A stretch of 64,000 bases of DNA. Origin: Mesorhabditis belari (Eukaryota > Nematoda > Chromadorea > Rhabditida > Rhabditidae). The translations under genes were made by a program, and so were the position numbers. The notes below the pieces were generated by a model. The model was not told the origin of the DNA and did not search any database. It saw only the letters and a list, made by a program, of their open reading frames with translations. Each line of letters starts with the position of its first letter. The first letter of the stretch is position 1. The DNA is taken from contig CAUEEP010000400.1 in NCBI GenBank assembly GCA_958450365.1, forward strand, positions 1 to 64,000. Reading direction: 5' to 3'. Positions 1-10,639 of this stretch are shown here, piece by piece.

Positions 1-209
1 CACAGAACGACAAAGATGTTCTACTCTAAAAACAAAACTATAAAACTAACATAATAAAAACCTCAATCCCGATCACTAGAATTTGAGAAAACCCAAAGGG
101 ACCGCATAAAACGTGCCATCAATACTCCAAATAGAGATTGACAAAAGTATTTAACTTTTGTTATTAAAGTTGAAAGTCCAAGAGTTTCATATACCTGATG
201 TAACATATC

Positions 210-905
210 GATTTTTAATCAGTAGCAAAGATTTAATTGCGTTTGCGTGTGGAGGCTGGGTAGTTTGAGCGGGACATTATCATATCGTAAGAATAAAACC
301 CTAAACGTAAATATTTATGAGGCTAAAATAACAACAACTCACGAAAAGTTCAGGGGGTGATTTGACCGGGAACAGGCCAATCTCTATCACCATCGACTTT
401 GACTTGCCGACGAGCCATTTGTTGGGGCCCTTACGGCATTAGGGAGAAAGGTAATAGGTGTGAGGCGAGCTCCGAGACAGTTCGTTTCAGCAGAAGTGGC
501 ACCTTTTAAATGCGTGGGAACTCCCAGCGCAGTCGGGTCGTTTTTGGCGCCAGAAGTGTATCCCACGTATCTAAAAATATAAACAAAGAAGCAATAAGTT
601 AAAGCAAGAATAAAACGTACCTCTTCTTTTTTTCTTTCAATGGCAGGCAGGTCTGTAGCGTGCTCGTTGGTGACAAAAAGGACTCCAGTTGCTTCATCTT
701 TATGCATCCTTCCCCAGCTTGGTTGTTTTCGTACCACTGAAAGAAAACTTTATAAAGTAACGAATATACGACCAAACTAAGTAAAAGAAATTACCGATAA
801 GCTGTAGCTACTCACTTTCAGATTGTTTTGTCCTTCCGATACTCGTGTCCATCCCCATCGTGAAGTAGCACTCCACCTTTCTGGGGTGCGCGACATCCCT
901 AAATT
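210..905 (-). CDS. Unrecognised multi-exon gene end, possibly a divergent CTLD tail
   Basis: I read two or three minus-strand exons with good splice signals: about 829-905, 620-735 and an exon below 590 after a TTTTTAG acceptor. The first holds WSATSRWGWTRVSEGQNN. In phase 0 it joins WYENNQAGEGCIKMKQ, which weakly resembles the WSDG...W..GQPNN...E.C..M segment of a C-type lectin domain. The 50-nt intron at about 571-620 runs GTACG to TTTTTAG. The piece lies directly downstream, on the same strand, of a degenerate CLEC copy (1030-1660), which fits a divergent or replaced 3' end. The alignment is weak and the last exon has no recognisable motif, so it could be an unrelated gene. Confidence 0.25.
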
Positions 906-1029
906 AAAGGGTTGAGAGATACCAAAATTTTGCAGAAAAGTCAGCAAAAACGAGCAATCAGTCTTATAACATTTATTTAAGATCAAAGAAACAAATTCTT
1001 ATTTAGTTTTCTTTCAATAAGAATATTCA

Positions 1030-1677
1030 ACCCTCAGTCCGATCCAGAACACAAATTTCCAAATAACATTTTTCGCTGAAATAAATATCGATTGTTTTTG
1101 TTTATAAAGCATAAATTTCTACGAAAATCATGAATTTTCAGAATTGAATCATTTCCGATTTCTTACCGAGTTTCCAGACAAAGCGTGCTCTTCTTGACTG
1201 GGGTTTGTGACTAAATGGCCCTTTCGACTCGCACAATAACCTCGGCTTCATCGAAGGCGACATTTCTTGATCGAACGCCTTCGAGATGCAGATAATCTTT
1301 CTGGTTCACAGCATCCACCAAACCTTGTACCAAGAAGCGGTTTTTGCCAAATACGACCATCCATCTCCAGTTCCCAGAAAGTCATCGTTCGATTTCCCGA
1401 ATTTCTTCGAAAAACATTACTCCAGATTCTTTAGACAAATACTGAATGCTTTCCTTAAAAAAACACCCACAAATCTGCCCTCAACTTCACAATTTCCGCC
1501 GTTTAGTTTTCCCTTTCAAGTTGTCTAGAGCGGAATTGATTGGATTGAGTGGAATGAGAATGAAGAAAAACTGTTTTCTCAAGTCGCAGTCGGCAAGGGA
1601 TACTAAACAAACTCACATTTGGGTTCTGAGGTCAGAGTTCTCGCTCGCAACGCGTTGATTTTCCCTTCGAGCTCTCC
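1030..1677 (-). pseudogene. CLEC copy 1, 5'-truncated and frameshifted
   Basis: Minus-strand remnant of the lectin family. In transcript order it has part of the 105-nt coiled-coil exon (about 1610-1677), the ERENK-type coil exon (about 1477-1526), the first CTLD exon (about 1189-1400, with WMVVFGKNRFLVQGLVD) and the WIGL exon (about 1035-1075). One base is missing where relatives read EAEAYCAS, so the essential cysteine codon falls out of frame. The signal-peptide and cysteine exons are absent, and homology stops abruptly at about 1677. It is not expected to make a lectin. Confidence 0.65.
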
Positions 1678-1679
1678 CG

Positions 1680-2380
1680 TATGTGGAAAGTAATGATTCT
1701 TTCAGCCATGTATATGGAAAGTAATGATTTTTTCAGCCAATGTTCGTTCACTATAAAGTAACTGTGATATATTGTATGGTCGAATAAATTTGCGTTGATG
1801 GAGAATTTAAAGTATCATTATTTTTTGCTGGAGATTCAATTTCAAGAAGTTCATAGAAAAGCACAAAAATCTGCATAAGCTAAGTGGTTCATTCATTTTG
1901 CCCGTTTGGTTTCGGATTGAAAAGAATGGCCATCGAAAGCACAAAAGACGATTGGAGGTTCAAAATGATCAGAATTCAAATAGTTCCGGCAGAGAAACTT
2001 TTTAAACGATGGGAGGTTACTTTAAGATGTAGCAATATTCTGGAGAATTAAATGAAAAGTCTCCATCATGTCGCTTGTGTAATCTTACTCAAATTGAATA
2101 TCCACTGCTTTGTGGTCTTTTTCATGCCAGAAACAAAGGAAAAGAAACCATTCACTTATTTCTTGACTCGAAATGACGAGGCTCATCTAAAATAAGTCCA
2201 TATAAGACTAGTAGGACCTTTCTCTCATAAAGGGGGTGGGTCTAATTATTGAAACTATCTACTGTCAGCTCCGAGCCAAACTGATATTTTAGTTACTATT
2301 GTTATTATTGAATGATTTGTCTATTATGCAAATGTGGTCCTCCCCCCTGTGCCTAGCCCCTTTGTTCCCGAGTAGGGGCG
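1680..2380. other. Spacer without a supported gene
   Basis: AT-rich sequence. A stretch containing GGAAAGTAATGATT is imperfectly repeated twice at about 1687-1740 and resembles CLEC intron sequence. The rest holds only short ORFs with no motif or splice structure that I can support. Confidence 0.4.
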
Positions 2381-2519
2381 GTCCTTGAGACTGCCTAGGA
2401 GGACAAATGAGACTCTCATTTGGAGTCCCCCTTCCCTGCACTCACTTCTAATCTATTCATCTTATTGTATTACTGTAAATAAAGATACGTATATCTTCCG
2501 GGTCTATGCAACTGCAGGA

Positions 2520-3205
2520 GCTCTCATGTATTATCTGACTGACTCAATAGCTAGTCAAATGTCGTGTCGTGTTTTAGTTACAGAGTTCATTGAAACCAAA
2601 CCAGTAGCAGAATCGGTAGAAACCTCATCGTTACAAAACAACTCCACCTAGAGCTTCGGACAACTTCTTTTAAATGATTTTGTTATGTACAATAAAGTGA
2701 GAGGAAACGGATGTGAAGAAAAAGAATTCCGTGTTTGATAAAAGTGATCAAGAGAGTCCAGAAGGATTCGTTCTTCATTCCGTGTCTTCTGGTGATGAGT
2801 CGTGATTACCAGAAACTCTAAAAAGTCTTATCAGAAGATCTCCCTCAGACTTGAAAGGCACATTTCAGATTTCAGATCCATTAGGATATTTGGCTGTGGA
2901 GAGTTGCATCCAACCTATACCGAAGCGATGAACCGTTTCTGAGGTTGGGGTCTCGATTCCAAAAGAAGCGACGGCCGGATGCAATCATTTCCTCGTCGAC
3001 AGTGTTTTCCTCTTCGGAGGACATTCCTACAACTACATGTCAAAAGTCAAAAGATTTCGAGAAAGAAAAAGACGACGAGGATCCACAAACAATAAGCTTT
3101 TACACTTTTGGCTCAATTTACGTTCAAAGGACCGATAGTTATGCAAAAGAAGACCGTCGGGTATCACTTTTTCAATCCAACCGATCTGGAATATAAATTG
3201 GCCAA
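2520..3205 (+). pseudogene. Gene B copy 1 (unknown family), decayed
   Basis: This segment matches four others in the window (18.4-19.6, 49.4-50.6, 52.6-53.1 and 58.0-58.8 kb). Recognisable pieces in order are SIASQMSCRVLVTEFIE, a block beginning RGNGCEEKEFRV in relatives, GELHPTYTEAMNRF in relatives, and DAIISSSTVFSSSEDIPTT. The second and third blocks are shifted between frames here by single-base differences, so no continuous product exists. I do not recognise the domain. The last block continues in frame to RTDSYAKEDRR, where another copy (58.5 kb) has a stop. Confidence 0.45.
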
Positions 3206-3229
3206 GAAGTTTTCGTTTCATTCTTCGTT

Positions 3230-4478
3230 TTCAATTTTCGTTTTCAGTTTTCGCTGGAAATGAATATTGATTGTTGTTGGTTGACGAATGATGACTAAAG
3301 GAATGCCCATTCTCCTCTTTTCTCTTTATTTGGTAAGATACCTGCATTTTGCTTGGCAACAAATTTCTTCTTTGGGGATTTCCTCATCAATTCTGCTTAT
3401 TTAGTAGCCTTTTCCTTTAATTTTCACTTGTTCTTCGAGAAAATTCAAAATTAAATTAAAGACTTTTTTCATAGAAGCAAAGATTTGGTGAAAAATCCAC
3501 AAATCGGCTTCGAGTTGGGCGATTTTCTTCCTCGAGATGACCGGCTCTTCTATGCGTTTGACACTCTTTTCAGGAAATTCTTCAGTCGTTTCGGGCATTT
3601 CTGCAGATTTGGAAAAAGAAGAGATGCTCTGAAGACATCGAGGAGGGAAAGGAAGATTCTAGAGATTCTACAACCAACCTCATCATCCTGATGCCTCGAT
3701 GTGCCAAGATTTTTGTGATCTTCTTTCTTTGTATCGAGGTCGATTTGAGAAATTTGATTTGAGAAAACTACTCATCATCCGAAGCAACATCACTCAAGTT
3801 CTAAATCTCTCTAAATTTCTCACGCATTGCTTCTCAGTCTCAGTGCCCTCCATAAATTTTGATAAACTTTCTGATCATGATGCCGGTTCCAGGAGGCAAA
3901 GCGGGGCTCTCAGGTTCGAAGCTGGTAGCGGATTGTCTTTCCCTTTTCTAAGCTTCAAAGCCTTGAGCAGTCTCCGTTTAGAGAAGTTTTGTTTAGCTAT
4001 GCTTTTTTACAACAATGCTCTGCTTTAACACAAAACAACTTAAAAAACATAGAACAACCAAAACAACAATCAACAATGATGACATCTTGAGCAGCTTTGA
4101 ATTTTGAAGTTAGAGAAGTCAAAAAAGGCTCTAGGAAAAAAATGGTATACGCCGGGGAGATAGATGAGGAGGAGCAATTGTGGAGCAATTGTGGCGATTT
4201 GATGGGAACGGTCGGTTCAGTTGACCTTCCCCGAAAGTAGTCTCCTGATAACTCCGCGTTTTCTCACTCCCCAATTTCACCCGAACTGACGGCTTTCTTT
4301 TTCCCGAAGTTCTATTCGAAGTGATTCTTTCAACGGCTTAATGAATCAATTGCTTTCCTAAACAATTTCAGAGCTCTCAAAAGCTTTTTTCCGTAAAAAA
4401 CAATTGTGCATCGGAGCGTCCTTCCATTCGTTCTTCTCATTTCCCCCGAATTCAAAACTAATCAACCAATTCAGCAGA
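3230..4478. repeat. CLEC upstream block, copy 1
   Basis: This block of about 1.2 kb precedes CLEC copy 2. Homologous blocks precede the CLEC genes starting at 17189 (-), 47844 (-), 54064 (+) and 60030 (+). It contains promoter and 5' sequence for the lectin. On the opposite strand it carries the coil exon ending ISRKKIAQLEADL (see 3401-3598). The repeated order shows that gene and upstream block were duplicated as one unit. No TATA box is conserved that I could identify. Confidence 0.6.
3401..3598 (-). CDS. Divergent coiled-coil exon antisense to CLEC upstream region
   Basis: The minus strand reads MPETTEEFPEKSVKRIEEP followed by a heptad stretch, KKIAQLEADL, and then a GTGGG donor. The same exon occurs divergently upstream of CLEC copies at 18089 (+), near 48730 (+, damaged), 53.5 kb (-) and 59.5 kb (-). 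It also occurs in the sense direction inside CLEC copy 4 at about 12420-12473, so it belongs to a variant of the lectin family. Whether it is expressed from a bidirectional promoter cannot be told. Codon pattern and a conserved donor favour coding on this strand over the equally long opposite frame. Confidence 0.4.
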   Translation of the reverse strand: MPETTEEFPEKSVKRIEEPVISRKKIAQLEADLWIFHQIFASMKKVFNLILNFLEEQVKIKGKGY

Positions 4479-6270
4479 ATGGGTGTGATGGCCGTCGGTC
4501 TATTCATCACGATTCCCCTCCTTTTCCATCAAATTTCTTCATCCATTCAACAAGCCGATCATGTGGATCCATCCACGTATTCTTTCCCTTCAAATAGCTA
4601 TGTAGTTAACCATTCAGATCTCCGATAGATCGAGATGAAAATCTGTCTGGTGATCGTCGTACTTTTGAAGTTGGTCAGAAATAGATTTTTCGATGATCTT
4701 AGATTTCAGCAGTACAGAGGATTGTCCGGATACCGTCCGTTTGAGATCTTGTCAAAGAAATTGGTGAGTTTTTGAGAGGAAAGCGAAATTGATAGAATAA
4801 ACAAGGCTTGAGTGTCTCAATGACAAGACTTTTCAGGAATGAAACCCAACAAGAACTCGTCGAGGCCCGAGGAAAAATCAGCGAACTCGCCGAGACGAAA
4901 AGGAAGAACGACGATCTCGAGGCACAATTGTACTAATTTTGTAACGTTTTTTGTGACAAGCTCATTATATAGTAAAAATCCGAACTTTTTTCAGAAGAAC
5001 TCAAAATACGGAAGTGAGAGACGGAAAGGCCAAGATTGGAGAGCTCGAAGGGAAAATCAACGCGTTGCAGAGCGAGAACTCTGACCTCGAAACCCAGATG
5101 TGAGTTTATTTGGTATCTCTTGTCTACTGAGACTTGAGAAAACAGTTTCTTCATTCCCAAAACACCCATTCCACTCAATCCAATCAACTCCCCTCTTAAC
5201 AATTTAAAAGAGAAAACAAAACGACCGAAGTTGTGAAGTTGCGGGCAGATTTGTTTTTTTAAGGAAAAGGATTGAATCTTGATCTAAAAAATCTGGAGCA
5301 AATTTTTCGAAGAAATTCAGAAATCGAACGATGACCTGGATCTGGGAGCTGAATGGATGGTCGTATTTGGCAAAAACCGCTTCTTGGTACAAGGTTTGGT
5401 GGATGTTGTGAACCAGGATTATCTTCATCTCAAGGCTTTCGATCAAAGAATGACATTCGACGAAGTCGAGGCATATTGTGCGAATCGAAAGAGCCAATTA
5501 GTCTCAATTCACAGTCAGGAAGAGAACGATTTTGTTTGGGGACTTGGTAAGAAATCGAAATGATTCAATTCTGAAGATTCATGATTTTCGTAGAAATTTA
5601 TGCTTTATAAACCAGAAACAACCGATATTTATTTCAGCGAAAGATGTTAATTCGATGTGGGGGTTCTGGATCGGACTGAAGGTTCAATTTTTCTTATTGA
5701 AAGACATAAATAAATATATAGAAACTAATGATTCTTTCAGCCATTTCCGGAAGGCTTTTTGTGAAAAAATGATTCGTTTGGCTAGTAGTTCTTTGATTGA
5801 AATAAGGGTTTCAATTGGGTAACTAGAAAAATTTCAAGAAGAAAAAAGGAAAACCCGATCGAAATATCAATGTCTAAACATAAGAATTTCTTTATTCAGA
5901 AAATTCCGAGGAGAAGACAACCTTTTGAATGGACGGATGGAAGTTCGGTGGATTTCACGAATTGGAATGAAGGACGGCCGGGTTCGAGCACCCACACTTA
6001 TGTGAGATTTTCAACGTGAAATAATCAATATTTATTCCAATTTCCAATGCATAATTTGATTCAAAAATATTTGGATCAATCTTAGGAGATTTCTTTTTGT
6101 GAAATAAGGCAAAGTGTTATATCAAAGGATTTCGATCAGAAATGAACTCATTTCAGCTTGGGAGCGGCGATGGGAAATGGCTGCTCACAGAAAAAACACA
6201 CCCAAAAAAGGCCGTGTATGCTCGTCGTTATCAGTGGGGTCTTATCTGCAAAAGGCGCTCTCCATTCTGA
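4479..6270 (+). CDS. CLEC copy 2: secreted coiled-coil C-type lectin, full exon set
   Basis: Exons: 4479-4576 signal peptide (MGVMAVGLFITIPLLFHQ), 4710-4763 cysteine exon (DCPDTVRLRSCQ), coil exons 4837-4929 (NETQQELVEARGK...) and 4995-5099 (RTQNTEVRDGKAK...), a third coil at about 5207-5261, first CTLD exon to 5546 (EAYC, LVSIHSQEENDFV), then 5638-5681 (FWIGLK), 5900-6001 (FEWTDGSSVDFTNW) and 6157-6270 (GDGKW...LICK, stop). All coil introns are phase 2. Predicted product is a secreted oligomeric sugar- or microbe-binding lectin. Oddities: relative to other copies one base is missing before the CTLD (about 5300), the third coil lacks a clear acceptor, and the usual EPD sugar-site triplet reads RPG. 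An AATAAA lies at 6306-6311. It may be a recent pseudogene. Confidence 0.7.
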
Positions 6271-6479
6271 TAAATTCCTTATATTCTTTTCTGTGGACAA
6301 AAATCAATAAATCCCATTTTATTCAATCTTCTGAAAACACACAACTGCACATTATCTTTTTCTTTATTTCTGAACTCTTTGTTCAAAATCTCATAAAAAG
6401 TTTTCCCAAAAAACCCAGAATTCCGTCTGAAGCTGCAAGTATTTTGCTCTCTCGTCGCTCCTGAATAAACTATTAGATA

Positions 6480-6573
6480 AACGTGTTGAACATCAATTGA
6501 GAATTGACATGAGGAAACTGACAATTCTTCTTGAAGGTCGCTCTTCTCGTCCCTCAACTCGTCGATTTGTCTT
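6480..6573 (-). CDS. Antisense coiled-coil last exon in CLEC 3' flank, truncated copy
   Basis: Read on the minus strand this encodes a hydrophilic coil, QRQIDELRDEKSDLQEE, followed within a few codons by a stop. Homologous exons lie in the 3' flank of most CLEC copies (28.9, 36.2 and 61.9 kb on -, 14.9 and 45.4 kb on +), always antisense to the lectin. Here the upstream end is cut by the 790-bp dispersed element that begins at 6574. The parent gene is unknown. Confidence 0.4.
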
Positions 6574-7358
6574 TGATTTTTTGACGGCCCAAAGGGCAGG
6601 AATAACTGTTTTGACGAGCCCGAATAGATGTTTGAGAATGGAATTTTGAGCATTTCAAAGTCGCTTTCTGAGGTCATTACAAACAGACAGACAGTTATTT
6701 CTAGATTCACAATACTACTAGTTTTTGTGGAGGCTTTATAATTGCTTGCTTGGTGTGAAAAGGAGGATAAGAATCTAATAAATCGAATCTATCACCTTAC
6801 ATCTTTCGATTTTGCGATGTCACCGAGTTAAAAGCTTCGAAAAAAGGGGTTCCCGGGGTTCTCCGTTATAAATGACGCTTTTTCCACTAAAAATGATTTT
6901 TCAAAAAAGCTGTCAGGAGAATTTGGAAATTTTTCCTGTTTTGAAATGAGTACATTTTTCTGTGTAGAATGACACATCTTTCATCAAAATTCATCAAAAA
7001 ACGCAAATTGCACCGATGTGTGTAAGACCTGAACCACTGTTTTGACGGCCCGAAGGGCTGGAATGAATTTTCTGAAAGACCCGAAGGACTGGAATGAAAA
7101 TTTTTGAAGGCCAGAAGGGCCTGAGTGTAACCGTGGACTTTTCTGAACTGTCTGAAAGGCCTAATGAGAGATTTGTACGGTCCTAAGGGCCGAACTATGT
7201 CTATTTTCCAACCCATCAGCGCAAATACTTTCACGGGTCCCCCAATTAGACAGCAGGCAAAGCGAACGATCGTGAGCGAACAAAACCGGACGTGGAGCTA
7301 GCGAGACCACGACAAGAGTCTCCGAATTGGAGACCAGGTTCGAAGCCGATTTGTGAGT
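6574..7358. repeat. 790-bp dispersed element, copy A
   Basis: Nearly the same sequence occurs in opposite orientation at 25757-26553, and its left third recurs at 33958-34233. It contains a cluster of degenerate hairpin units built on GGCCCGAAGGGC followed by GGAATGA (about 7040-7200). It ends in a fossil coil exon (SELETRFEADL before GTGAGT, 7310-7352). No transposase is visible. It sits upstream of CLEC genes in all three places, so it may be a non-autonomous mobile element or part of the ancestral CLEC duplication unit. Confidence 0.6.
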
Positions 7359-7913
7359 GTTTGGAATGGCGTTAATTGGATGGAATCACCAGAGGCGATA
7401 GAGACGAGGGATCCAAAAATCCCCAATTTTCCATAAATGAAATGAAGGACTTGCGTCGAAGATGGGAAGAAGTCAAAATGGAGAATACTTTATTGATTGA
7501 TAGTTGCTATTTCTTGTAGAATGCACTCTATTGTTACACGCAAAAAACGCGCATTATTTTTCCCTAATCTAATAGTTAATAAAACACTTCTCCTTAGGTT
7601 TTAAATAGTTTCTAGATATTCATGGAAACTTGCTTCATGGGAGGAATAGAAATATCATGGAAATTTTCAGGAAACGAATCACCCAAGACGATAGAGAGGT
7701 TTTTCTGGTAAGGTTTTTGACAGAGAAAGTCCAACATCTCACATGTTTAGGCAAAAAAGCCTTTAGACACTTTTAGAAATTGACTCTGTCTAGCCAGTCC
7801 ATAACTCCCAAAAGAAGAGTCCACCAAGCTGTGAAAACTAGACCTTGCTGGGTTTAGTTCAAGTGTTGGCTTTGGTTTTAACAGCCAGCTTGTCGACTGA
7901 GACTTAAGATTTG

Positions 7914-8830
7914 GATGGCTGGTCGTATTTGGAAGAAACCGCTTCTGGGTGCAAGGTTTGGTGGCTGTTGTGAACCAGAATTATCTTCATCTTCAGGTTA
8001 TCGATCAAGATATGACATTTGCTCAAGCCGAGGCATATTGTGCGAGTCGAAAGAGCCATTTAGTCTCGATTCACCTTCAGGAAGAGAACGATTTTGTTTG
8101 GAAACTCGGTAAGAAATCGAAATGATTCAACTCTGAAAACCCATGATTTTTGCAGAAATGTATGCTTTATAAACCAAGATAAAAACAAGATTTATTTCAA
8201 CGAAAACTGTTTATTCGAAAGAAACGTTCTGGATCGGACTAAAGGTTGAATTTTTCTTATTGAAAGGCATAATGTTACACTTGATTCTTTTTTGAGATTT
8301 TTTGAGCCATTTTCGGAACGGTCTTTGTAAAAAAAGATTCGTGTGACTGATAGTTCTTTGATAGAAATAATGGTTTCGATTGGGAAACCAGAATGATTTC
8401 AATAATTAGAAAGGAAAGTCGGATAGAAATCATAGTTTGAATTGAAAGACTAGAATAGTTTTAAAATGTTTTAAATAGTTTGAGTTGAAATGGAAAAAAA
8501 TTGGATGAAATATCAACAGTAAAACATAAAAATTTCTTTTATTCAGAGAAATCCGAACAAAAGAAATGCTTTTTAATGGATGGATGGAAGTTCGGCGGAT
8601 TTCACGAATTGGGACGTTGGAGAGCCGGATTCGAACACCCACGGTTTTGTGAGATTTTCAATCATCAATATTTATCGTAATTTCCAATGCATAGTTAATC
8701 CTAAAATATCTGGATCAATCTTAGGAGATTTCTTTGTGTAGAATAACGCAAAGTGTTTTATCTAAGTATTTCCATCAGAAATGAACACATTTCAGCTTTG
8801 GGGCTTTGGGGCCATTACGATCATTAAATG
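7914..8830 (+). pseudogene. CLEC copy 3: partial, with stop and lost splice site
   Basis: The first CTLD exon (about 7914-8109) is intact and reads through VVFGRNRFWVQGLV, EAEAYCASRKSHLV and FVWKL to a GTAAG donor. The WIGL exon (about 8200-8244) has lost its acceptor: TTTCAA instead of TTTCAG. The 102-nt exon starting at 8547 carries TAA at 8574-8576 where relatives have GAA (FEWTDG). The last exon stops after a few codons at about 8817, where a repeat beginning ATTACGATCATT takes over. No stalk or signal exon adjoins it apart from the fossil coil at 7310-7352. Confidence 0.7.
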
Positions 8831-9000
8831 ATCATAATTACGATCCTCGATCATAATTCCATTACGATCATTTAATAACTACCCACAATAATAAAGTTTT
8901 CATTCAGGCCCACACGGGTTTCTATCTTTTCTGACCTCCATGATATCTTTGATCCAACCACGGAAAGCCGAGCCTTCGATCTATGCCGTTATTCTATTTA
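8817..9000. repeat. Dispersed repeat end with palindromic AT-rich terminus
   Basis: The sequence from the ATTACGATCATT motifs onward is found inverted at about 29510-29690, and its tip recurs at about 14775 and 45295. At 8817-8875 the units GATCATTAAATGATC and ATTACGATCATTTAAT form short palindromes. It replaces the last exon of CLEC copy 3, so it marks a recombination or insertion boundary. No coding potential is seen. Confidence 0.4.
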
Positions 9001-9119
9001 ATTTGGACTAATAGGGACTCCTTTGATTGAAAAGAGATCTTTGTTAAACTCAAAGCGATTCTCTTCCTCTTCACTCGCTACTCGTGCCTCAAACCGATTT
9101 TCAGAGAAATCAAAGAGAA

Positions 9120-9215
9120 ATTCGCTACACGTAATTCTCCGCAAACGTGGCCGAGAACATCACGAGGCAAATGAATGGGGAATTTCGAATGAAATCCATT
9201 TTGATTGTATTCCAT
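9120..9215 (-). pseudogene. Copy of small secreted-peptide ORF (MDFIRNSPFICLV)
   Basis: The minus strand encodes MDFIRNSPFICLVMFSATFA followed by ENYV and a stop. This matches the better copy at 29329-29403 (+) almost residue for residue. A degraded copy lies at about 62455-62530. The extension that follows the stop in frame at 29404-29553 is broken here by frame changes. The hydrophobic run looks like a signal peptide. Confidence 0.4.
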
Positions 9216-9319
9216 ATTCCATATCTAATAGTCTATTCAAGAGCGACGAGCGAGCGAAATCCTTGCAGCTTCAGGCGGAATTCTGGGTTTTTGGGAGAAC
9301 TTTTTTATATAACAAAGCA

Positions 9320-9890
9320 GTAGACAAATCAGAGACGAGTGGGAGACGAAAATTGAATTCTCCTATGACTGGACAGAGTCAATTTCTAGAAATGTTTCCA
9401 AGCTTTTTTTGTTTGAAGATGTCAGAAATTGGATTTTCTCTGCCGAAGCCTTACCACAGCTGTCGCATTCTCCAGTACTGTCAGAAAATTCTCGACAAAG
9501 TTGTGCTGAATACCAATCGGTTTTTTCAGCAAACACCACCCAACTTCCCAGAAAAAGTACATCAAAAAAGGAATAGGTGCCTTAAATTTGTTTTGCTTTA
9601 ATATTTCAATTTCGACTTACCCATCAAGACAAATCCTAACAACGAAATGAGGATGATATCCTGAAATTTTTCCCATATCGTTAGCAAAACCATTTCCACA
9701 ATTGCGGAATGCCTTTTTCTATAATTCCACGCATCTCTGAGATTGAAAACTTGGTAATTCTCGCGAGAATTGAATTTTCGTCTCCCACTCGTCTCTGATT
9801 TGTCTACTGCTTTGAATTGAGGAAAAAACTGTGGAAGAAAACTGTGGTAACCGTCTTGAATCAAACATCTGAACTTAAACTGCAAACCGA
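9320..9890 (-). CDS. Unrecognised spliced gene with hydrophobic segments
   Basis: A minus-strand exon ending VLLTIWEKFQDIILISLLGF then VLMG has a GTAAG donor near 9620. A 40-nt intron ends in TTTAAG, and the next exon reads PIPFLMYFFWEVGWCLLKKP, IGIQHNFVENFLTVLENA. A further GTAAGG donor lies near 9455, and an acceptor near 9391 opens a short basic tail ending in SSPTRL. Several residues are consistent with membrane segments. No family is recognised and the 5' part is uncertain. The region contains a 41-bp inverted repeat (9315-9355 against 9775-9815), so part of it may belong to a transposon. Confidence 0.3.
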
Positions 9891-10020
9891 CAGAAAATTA
9901 TCGACAAAGCCGCTCCATTCTGTGGTTTTGGAGGTAGCTTCATTTTCAAGATTTTCGTTTCCTTAAAATTTCAATGATATTTCTATTTATTTTTAGCATG
10001 AAGCAATTTTCTATGCAAAT

Positions 10021-10290
10021 CTAGAAACTAGAATCTAGAAATTTTCTATGCAATTTTGCTGTTTGCTGTTTGGTGCAAAAATCGAATCTTTGATGGATTG
10101 ACCCCAATTTCTTTAAAGCATCGTTAACTCTGGCCAATTCTTTTGAATAGAGATCCGTATCAATGTTTTCTCCTGGATTAGCTAACTCATAGTGCACCAA
10201 GCCTTTGCAGTTCCACGAGCAACAGAGCATTACTTTCTTTCGATGAATATCAGGTTTGGGAGTGGCTTAAGGGGTCTATCTGATAGGTTC
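10021..10290 (-). pseudogene. mariner transposase fragment
   Basis: The minus strand reads KPDIHRKKVMLCCSWNCKG, then LVHYELANPGENIDTDLYSK and ELARVNDALKKLGSIHQR. This is the stretch between the first and second catalytic aspartates of mariner transposases. It matches the mariner at 57.6-57.9 kb in layout but differs in sequence, so it is a different lineage. The catalytic segments DETW and HDNAKPH are both missing. A dead insertion. Confidence 0.7.
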
Positions 10291-10299
10291 TTCCCTTTT

Positions 10300-10625
10300 A
10301 TTAGGTTGGCTGGAAAATAATTTGCTCCTTTCGCTCCTTTTTGCAGATCCAATGGCTCTGCGGAGTGGTAGGAGAATATGCCGCCCATTTCCCATCACCG
10401 CTCCAAAGCTGAAATGTGTTCATTTCTGATGGAAATCCTTTGATAAAACACTTTGCGTTATTTTACGCAAAGAAGTTGCCTAAGATTGATCGAAATATTT
10501 TGGGATCAATTATGCATTGGAAACTGGAATAAGTATTGATGATTTCACGTTGAAAATCTCACCCTAGCGTGGGTGTTCGAATCCGGGTATCCCTGATGCC
10601 AATCAATGAAATCCACTCGACTGAA
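10300..10625 (-). pseudogene. CLEC fragment: last two CTLD exons
   Basis: The last exon (about 10303-10412, minus) reads LWSGDGKWAAYSPTTP and WICKKERK. The tail of the previous exon (about 10555-10625) reads VDFIDWHQGYPDSNTHAR before the GTGAG donor. The FEWTDGS start is missing because the exon is cut near 10625. The C-terminal tail is longer than in other copies and runs into mariner-like sequence. Confidence 0.6.
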
Positions 10626-10639
10626 CCTTAGGGGGTATA

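Noticed and set aside
2385..2651. 88-codon ORF as a complete gene
   Set aside because: Only its second half matches gene B. The first half is unrelated spacer, so the start is not credible.
3485..3691. Open frame MVKNPQIGFELGDFL..., repeated near 18.1, 53.5 and 59.5 kb
   Set aside because: It is the exact antisense of the coil exon ISLKKIAQLEADL and its flanks. The coil strand has the conserved donor and heptad pattern, so this frame is a shadow.
7915..8112. Open frame MAGRIWKKPLLGARFGGCCE
   Set aside because: Wrong frame of the CTLD exon; the frame with VQGLV, EAYC and FVWKL is the conserved one. The same applies to RFGGCCEPGL-type frames at 5353 and 12.7 kb.
9023..9601. 192-codon plus-strand ORF
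   Set aside because: It runs antisense to the small secreted-peptide copy and to the splice-consistent minus exons, and it crosses a repeat boundary. It has no domain.
10300..10330. TTAGGTTGGCTGG as a mariner terminal repeat
   Set aside because: Its orientation would place the element to the right, over the CLEC last exon, and no matching partner end was found. It may be a coincidental or recombined end.
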